Notes under the pieces: generated by a model
What the model was told of the DNA's origin: nothing
The model's database searches: none
What the model saw: the letters and a program-made list of their open reading frames with translations, nothing else
Assembly (NCBI RefSeq): GCF_037325665.1
Contig: NC_090260.1
Span: 28,334,926-28,398,925, forward strand
Direction: 5' to 3'
Source: Littorina saxatilis
Taxonomy: Eukaryota; Mollusca; Gastropoda; Littorinimorpha; Littorinidae
Length of the DNA: 64,000 nucleotides
Translations under genes and position numbers: made by a program
Shown: one piece after another, positions 21,726 to 64,000 of the stretch
Layout: each line of letters begins with the position of its first letter
How positions within the stretch are numbered: position 1 is the first letter of the stretch

Positions 21726-22261
21726 TGTCAACGGGCATGTCGGGGAAAGGCATGTTTTACAACAACAATTTCATGAAAAGGGTATGCACTACATACATAG
21801 TAAGGAACAGTGATGTTGACATCACAATGAAATTCCTATCAAGGGGCATAATTAACAGTTTCCCCAACATCACTCAAATCAAAGTCTCGCATGTAAATCG
21901 GCGTTTCGAAAAAAAAGGTGCTCTTTGCCCAATCAGGCATGCCATTACACACCCACAGCTAGACACTACATGTATATCCTATCCGCCAGTGAATACGCCC
22001 CACATTCTTCCATGTCGCTATGACGAAGGTCTCATGTATCAAATAGGCATTTCGGTGAAAAGGCAGCCTTTACAACTTGGCATGTCGTTACACATACAGC
22101 TATACACTACATGCAAGTCTTATCCATTAAAGAAGCACCGACTGCCACTGGCAATTTCTCAACGCAGCTCAAACTAAAGTCTTTCATGTTGATGGGCATG
22201 TCAGAAAAAAAAGCACGCTTTACACAAATTGGCATGTCTAAAAACGAAGGGCAAGTGATGA

Positions 22262-22420
22262 AGACACGATACATGGAAGTCCTATCCGCCAGTGATGAAG
22301 ACACTATACATGGAAGTCCTATCCGCCAGTGATGAAGACACTATACATGGAAGTCCTATCCGCCAGTGATGAAGACACTATACATGGAAGTCCTATCCGC
22401 CAGTGATGAAGACACTATAC
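22262..22420. repeat. 37 bp tandem repeat
   Basis: About four near-identical units of AGTGATGAAGACACTATAC plus ATGGAAGTCCTATCCGCC. Part of the unit is the last-exon-derived block AGTCCTATCCGCC. Confidence 0.9.
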
Positions 22421-22423
22421 GTA

Positions 22424-22570
22424 GAGGTTACACGCCGAGTCTCAGTGATTATCAAAAATAATGGTCGAAGTTAGCGGATCATGAAAAATGCGAGCTTTAG
22501 CGAGCTTTTTCATGACCGCGAACTGAGACCATTATTTTTGATAATCACTGAGACGAGGTGTGTAACCTCT
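22424..22570. mobile_element. Foldback element, GAGGTTACAC ends
   Basis: AGAGGTTACACGCCGAGTC and TCAGTGATTATCAAAAATAA on the left are mirrored at 22525-22568. The arms are ~45 bp with a ~60 bp centre that itself contains GCGAGCTTTAGCGAGC. Its end resembles the pogo-like element at 25998 (GGTTACAC.CC). Confidence 0.65.
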
Positions 22571-23455
22571 TTATTCCTCCTTTCTTCAGTTATTCAAAGA
22601 AAAGAGGAGTTTTTTTGCGAAAGTTTGATCGAATCCTATTCTCTCAACCAGTCAACCTGCGCAGGCGATCGATTAATGCGCGGTTGTATAGTTCCGTGCA
22701 AATCATTCCATTCTGTTAACACTTCTTGTCAGTTTTCCTATTTTAGGCTAAAATCAAGTACACAGATATGCTGTTATTCTGCTGTGGCGGCAAAGGCAGA
22801 TATTGTGTGTTCTGTATATGTTTTGGTATCGCTTAGGGTAATGTTTTTTTCGTCAAATGGGACTAGCAGACGAACTTTTGCACCCGTGTTCCAACGTTAA
22901 AAACTGTATGAAGTTCAGTTTTCCGGGGAAAATAGTGTATGAAACCCCTTTATGTTGTTTAAATTGATGAGATGTGTGCATTTGGTTGCGTGTGATCTGT
23001 TTATTAAATGAAATATTGTTGAAAACTGACCGTCGGATTGCAGTCTGTTGTCGAAGGAACTGAGTGAAAAGAAGGGGAACTACTCTTGTCGCTAGACAAA
23101 GTATGAGTTACTTGCCTTGGGAAATTGCTTGTGATGAACGGCTTGAGCCACGGCAGATGAGATTCAGAAAACAACCGAACTCATGGATTTTATATGGAGA
23201 TTCATGTGTTCAGGCCTGTAGTTGTTAATTTAAATGCGGTATGTTTGTATTGTTTGCTCCAGAGATGTATACTTCGTACATTAGAGCGTTCTGAACTTTT
23301 CAGTCGCAAAAAGTAGTACCGAAACAGAACAACCTCTCAACCCATTGCACTATCGAGGATTCAGGCTGTTGCTGGGTCGTTATTTGTTTGGTTGCTGGGT
23401 CATTATCGAAAAATAACTACCCCTACAAGTTTACAGAGGTAAAGAAGCAGAGGGG
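22571..23455. other. No feature recognised
   Basis: The plus-strand frame 22481-22900 (139 residues) has no motif I know and begins in the foldback element. No repeat match within the window. Confidence 0.3.
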
Positions 23456-23644
23456 GGAATAAATGGAAGTCCTATCCGCCAGTGAATAAGCCCCACTAGC
23501 ACTAGCACTCTCTTCCACGCCACTCACTGAAACCACAGTCTCTCACGTTCATGGGCATGTCAGTAAAAAGGCAGGCTTTACACAAATTGACATTTCAGAA
23601 AAGGGTCTGCATTAGGCAAAGACGAAGGGCAAGCGATGAAGCCA

Positions 23645-60963
<37,319 letters not shown>

Positions 60964-61249
60964 CTGCAATTTGTTGGAAACAAATAATGCTCTTGATGAA
61001 AGTGGGAATTGAAAATCAAAACTTGACTAAATGTAAAATTAAACAAACACATCCAGGTTGAACGGGCGTTGGATAAGGGCACGCATCCAAGGAATTTGGA
61101 ATTAGAGATCAGAACAAGAAATGGGAAGAAATCTCCGCAAAAGGAGATAAAAACGTGTTGATTATATAATGTTCAAACCCATCCTGTACTTGCATACCGG
61201 TGAACTGAGACAACGGCAGGAGAAGGAAAACAGAAAACAGATGATACTA

Positions 61250-61288
<39 letters not shown>

Positions 61289-61290
61289 AC
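60964..61290. other. Intron upstream of exon 1; poly-T tract
   Basis: No exon recognised. The T run at 61252-61286 leads into a repeat (GACCTCAGTTGCATGC to about 61410) shared with 14180-14275. Confidence 0.45.
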
Positions 61291-61505
61291 CTCAGTTGCA
61301 TGCAAGGTTGCTTCAACCCATCTTTTTTGCCTCTTTTGTCTTTTTTCTTTTTTTTTTCTTTTTTTTCTTTCTTTTTGGGCGGTGAGCATATCCTTCTTCA
61401 TTGGTCTTTTCTTTTTTTTTTCTTCAATGAAATTTTAATTTTGTTTTCTTTTGCATTACAGGTTACATTTCCATTAAATTACTTTTTAATTCAACAGCAA
61501 TCTAG

Positions 61506-64000
61506 CTAAGGACAATGAGGATACACCTTTCGTAGCGCAAGTTCTTGTTGAAATACAATTTCCAATGGAATAGGCGATTTAGTTTTCTTAACTTTGCTAA
61601 TGCACATTTTTGCTATCAATAATCGACGGGCGCTGTGGCGTGGTGGTAAGACGTCGGCCTCTTAATCGGAAGGTCGAGGGTTCGAATCCCGGCCGCGGCC
61701 GCCTGGTGGGTTAAGTGTGGAGATTTTTCCGATCTCCCAGGTCAACTTATGTGCAGACCTGCTAGTGGCTTATCCCCCTTCGTGTGTACACGCAAGCACA
61801 AGACCAAGTGCGCACGGAAAAGATCCTGTAATCCATGTCAGAGTTCGGTGGGTTATAGAAACACGAAAATACCCAGCATGCTTCCTCCGAAAGCGGCGTA
61901 TGGCTGCCTAAATGGCGGGGTAAAAACTGTCATACACGTAAATACGTGGGAGTCTCAGCCCACGAACGAAGAAGAAGAGAAGAAGAAGCTATCAATAAAA
62001 CATGGTTAATTAACGCTGATTCCTGACATTTTTCGATTCCGAATAATACATCTGTAATAGACAATAAGAAAGCCCGACCTGTCAGACTGTTCAACATTTT
62101 TTCAATATAAGTCCAAAACCTTCTAATTCGGGGACACTCATAGAAAAAGTGTTCCATGACATCCAAAATATGTGGGCACTCGTTACAGTTTTTTGTTTGA
62201 CTTACTTTCATTTTATGTAATAAAATATTGGTGGGATATAAATTGTGACAAATTTTCCATTGCAACACACGCAGGCGCACTTCTTTTGTCACCTGTCGGG
62301 GCAACAACCACGTCTGTTCGACAAAAACAAAATCTAGTTTTCTTTTCCAAAAATCGATTGCATGAGATTTTTCAATGCTATAATTCCGTTTTTTCTTTAA
62401 ATATAACTTAATTAACTTGGGTTTGCTTTTAAACACATTCAATTCATCATCAATTATATCTACATTAACTATATGTGCTGGGTTGTCTACAATCCAATCT
62501 TTCCATTGTTTTGGAATTGCATTCATCACAGCGTTGTATTCAAAAAAGGTTATTGCAGGGTTTTGCTGCACAGTGATCTGAACATCTTCACATAACAGAA
62601 ACTGATTTCTTTCAACATTCAACAAATCATTTATAACATTAAAACCTTTCTGGCGCCATTTTACAAAATCCAACACTTTACCTTTAAACTGAATCAGTCT
62701 ATTATTAAATAACAGTTGATTACCAACATCATTTCTGTCAACTTCCTCTAAACCTACTTTATTTTTATTATCAAGATATGTCAAAAATACCTCTTTCCAA
62801 AAATCATTTTGAACTTTTTCGATTCCTTGTAATTCCTTTTGTGTGCAATTAATTTTTGCCAAGTGATTAAAATCTGTTAATTGTTGAATGTGCCATTTTG
62901 GGATTGCACTCCAATTTTCTCGACCTGCTTCATGCAACCGTCCAATCCAATTTAAATAAAACACTTTCTGTATATCAAACATATTGATCATTTTCAATCC
63001 ACCATTCTCATATTCAGACTCCATAATTTTCCTTTTTATCTTTTCAAAAGCTTTTTTATTACTATATTGTTTTTGCCATACAAATTTGTATAGTTTCGTG
63101 TTTAGCTGTGTGAGAACTTGCTTTGGAAGACCAACAGACTGCATAATATACACAAATGGGGAAGTCATAAACGTTTTAATAACTGTTATTTTTCCCTGTA
63201 TACTGAGATCTCTTTTACTCCACTGTTTAATCATGGCATCAAGACTCTCCATTTTGAATTTCCAGTTTTCCTCGATGTCTTTTGCCATTTTACAACTACT
63301 AAATTTAATCCCTAAAATTTTAATCTCCTTAACAACGTGGAAAGGCAGATTAGGTTCCGTTGGTTCTCTCCCCATTCTTAAAGCTTTCGTTTTATCTAAG
63401 TTTAATTGTAGCCCTGAGACTTTGCTAAATTGGTTCAATATGTTCATTGCCATGTTAGCATCATCTCGATTTTTTAAAAACAGGGTTGTATCATCTGCCA
63501 TTTGTTTTATCTTTATGACCGTACCATCCTGATTAATCATATTCGGTGTAATTATTCCAACTATAGGGCTGTTTCTTATCTTAATCGCCAACAATTCTAC
63601 CGCCAAGACGAAAGCCAACGGCGAAAACGGGCAACCTTGTCGAATCCCACTAAATACGTTAAAACTCTCCGATAACCAACCTCCATGATTTATACAGCTT
63701 GTAGTACCTTTTATCAAAATCTCCACCCACTTTTTAAAACTAGATCCAAATCCAAATCTGTCAAAAACATTAAGAAGTAGTGACTTTGATACACTGTCGA
63801 AAGCTTTTTTAAAATCCAGGGCAAGCAGATAACCCGCCTTTCCACTAACATTAAAGTAATTAACCGCATCGTCAATCGTTCTAATCACTGTTGATATATT
63901 TCTGTCTTTTAGGTAACCAACCTGATCTACACTGATTAGTTCATTAATTACTAAACCCATTCTTCTTGCCAAAACTTTAGCTAGAATCTTATAATCAGTA
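61506..64000 (-). CDS. L1/Tx1-like LINE ORF2, C-terminal part, interrupted by a SINE
   Basis: Reverse transcriptase motifs: DQVGYLKDRNIST, ALDFKKAFDSVS, GIRQGCPFSPLAF and QMADDTTLF (catalytic ADD in an unusual M-ADD context). Further on is a C-terminal CNEC...HFFYEC knuckle. The frame is open from 64000 to the SINE at 61987 and reads on beyond it from IAKMCISKVKKTK to ALRKVYPHCP and the stop at 61506-61508, as judged from the 11 bp target duplication. The SINE thus broke an otherwise intact frame. The RQGCP...ADDTTLF pattern fits the L1/Tx1 group; no RNase H is seen. Confidence 0.85.
61623..61987 (+). mobile_element. GAA-tailed SINE with Lys-tRNA-like head, full length
   Basis: TCGACGGGCGCTGTGGCGTG, GTGGTAAGACGTCGGCC, TCTTAATCGGAAGG, GGGTTCGAATCCCGG; body as in 50774-51157; tail ACGAACGAAGAAGAAG. 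A perfect 11 bp duplication GCTATCAATAA lies at 61612-61622 and 61988-61998. Confidence 0.93.

Larger units (their letters stand above)
19600..23640 (-). pseudogene. Array of decayed copies of the last EB-gene coding exon
   Basis: At about ten places the plus strand carries AGTCCTATCCGCCAGTGAA-, CTGGCACTAGCACTTTCTTC- and GGGCATGTCTGAAAA-like blocks in the order found in the true last exon (23645-23888). Copies lie near 19610-19690, 20140-20230, 20268-20398, 20432-20540, 20598-20662, 21725-21910, 21960-22075, 22090-22235, 22262-22420 and 23456-23600. The one at 20438-20653 still reads DLPIYTRDLSLSDVEES and ASASGAY on the minus strand, against DMPIYMRDMGLSDMEER and SSASGAY in the gene. None has a continuous frame matching the whole exon. 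Transposons have since entered the array. Confidence 0.7.
61430..64000 (-). mobile_element. L1/Tx1-like LINE, cut by the window edge and split by a SINE
   Basis: Minus-strand LINE whose reverse transcriptase and C-terminal region lie in the window; the 5' part is beyond 64000. A SINE (61623-61987) sits in the coding region near its 3' end. Confidence 0.85.

Noticed and set aside
61162-61509. Phenylalanine- and lysine-rich frames
   Set aside because: Products of poly-T/poly-A tracts.

Overview
The window is animal nuclear DNA and looks like a gastropod mollusc. I base this on long intron-split genes, very dense CA/GT and GA microsatellites, tRNA-headed SINEs ending in GAA or TTGA tails, several non-LTR retrotransposon clades and many short inverted-repeat elements. 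The repeat repertoire reminds me of periwinkle-type caenogastropods, but that is recollection, not a search result.

Layout. 1-9.5 kb is almost wholly repeats: a 4.7 kb non-LTR retrotransposon with an intact 1297-residue reading frame (311-5039, minus) sits inside the GAT-rich tail of another repeat and itself carries a smaller insertion; minisatellites and inverted-repeat elements follow. 9.5-13 kb holds a 366 bp inverted-repeat element with a 6 bp target duplication, a possible first coding exon, and an uninterrupted aminergic G-protein-coupled receptor gene (11800-12831, plus). 13-23.6 kb is repeats, including about ten decayed copies of the last coding exon of the next gene.

23.6-61 kb is one host gene on the minus strand. 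I joined 23 exons whose splice phases all agree (4664 bases, 1553 codons plus stop). They encode the C-terminal part of a type I membrane protein: about 33 six-cysteine EB/EGF-like modules, one transmembrane helix and a short tyrosine-rich cytoplasmic tail. The 5' end lies beyond the window. Its introns hold a pogo-like DNA transposon, a decayed DIRS-family retroelement, SINEs, L2-like LINE tails and short inverted-repeat elements. Beyond 61 kb a window-truncated L1/Tx1-like LINE is split by a SINE with a perfect target duplication.

The most unusual feature is how often repeats are built from, or sit on, the splice junctions of the EB gene. A 22 bp minisatellite of about 40 units repeats the 3' splice site of one exon, and a 34 bp minisatellite of about 30 units repeats the 5' splice site of the next exon. 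A LINE tail has duplicated one splice donor in its target duplication, an inverted-repeat element abuts another exon end exactly where the donor should be, and partial exon copies with splice sites recur at six or more places.
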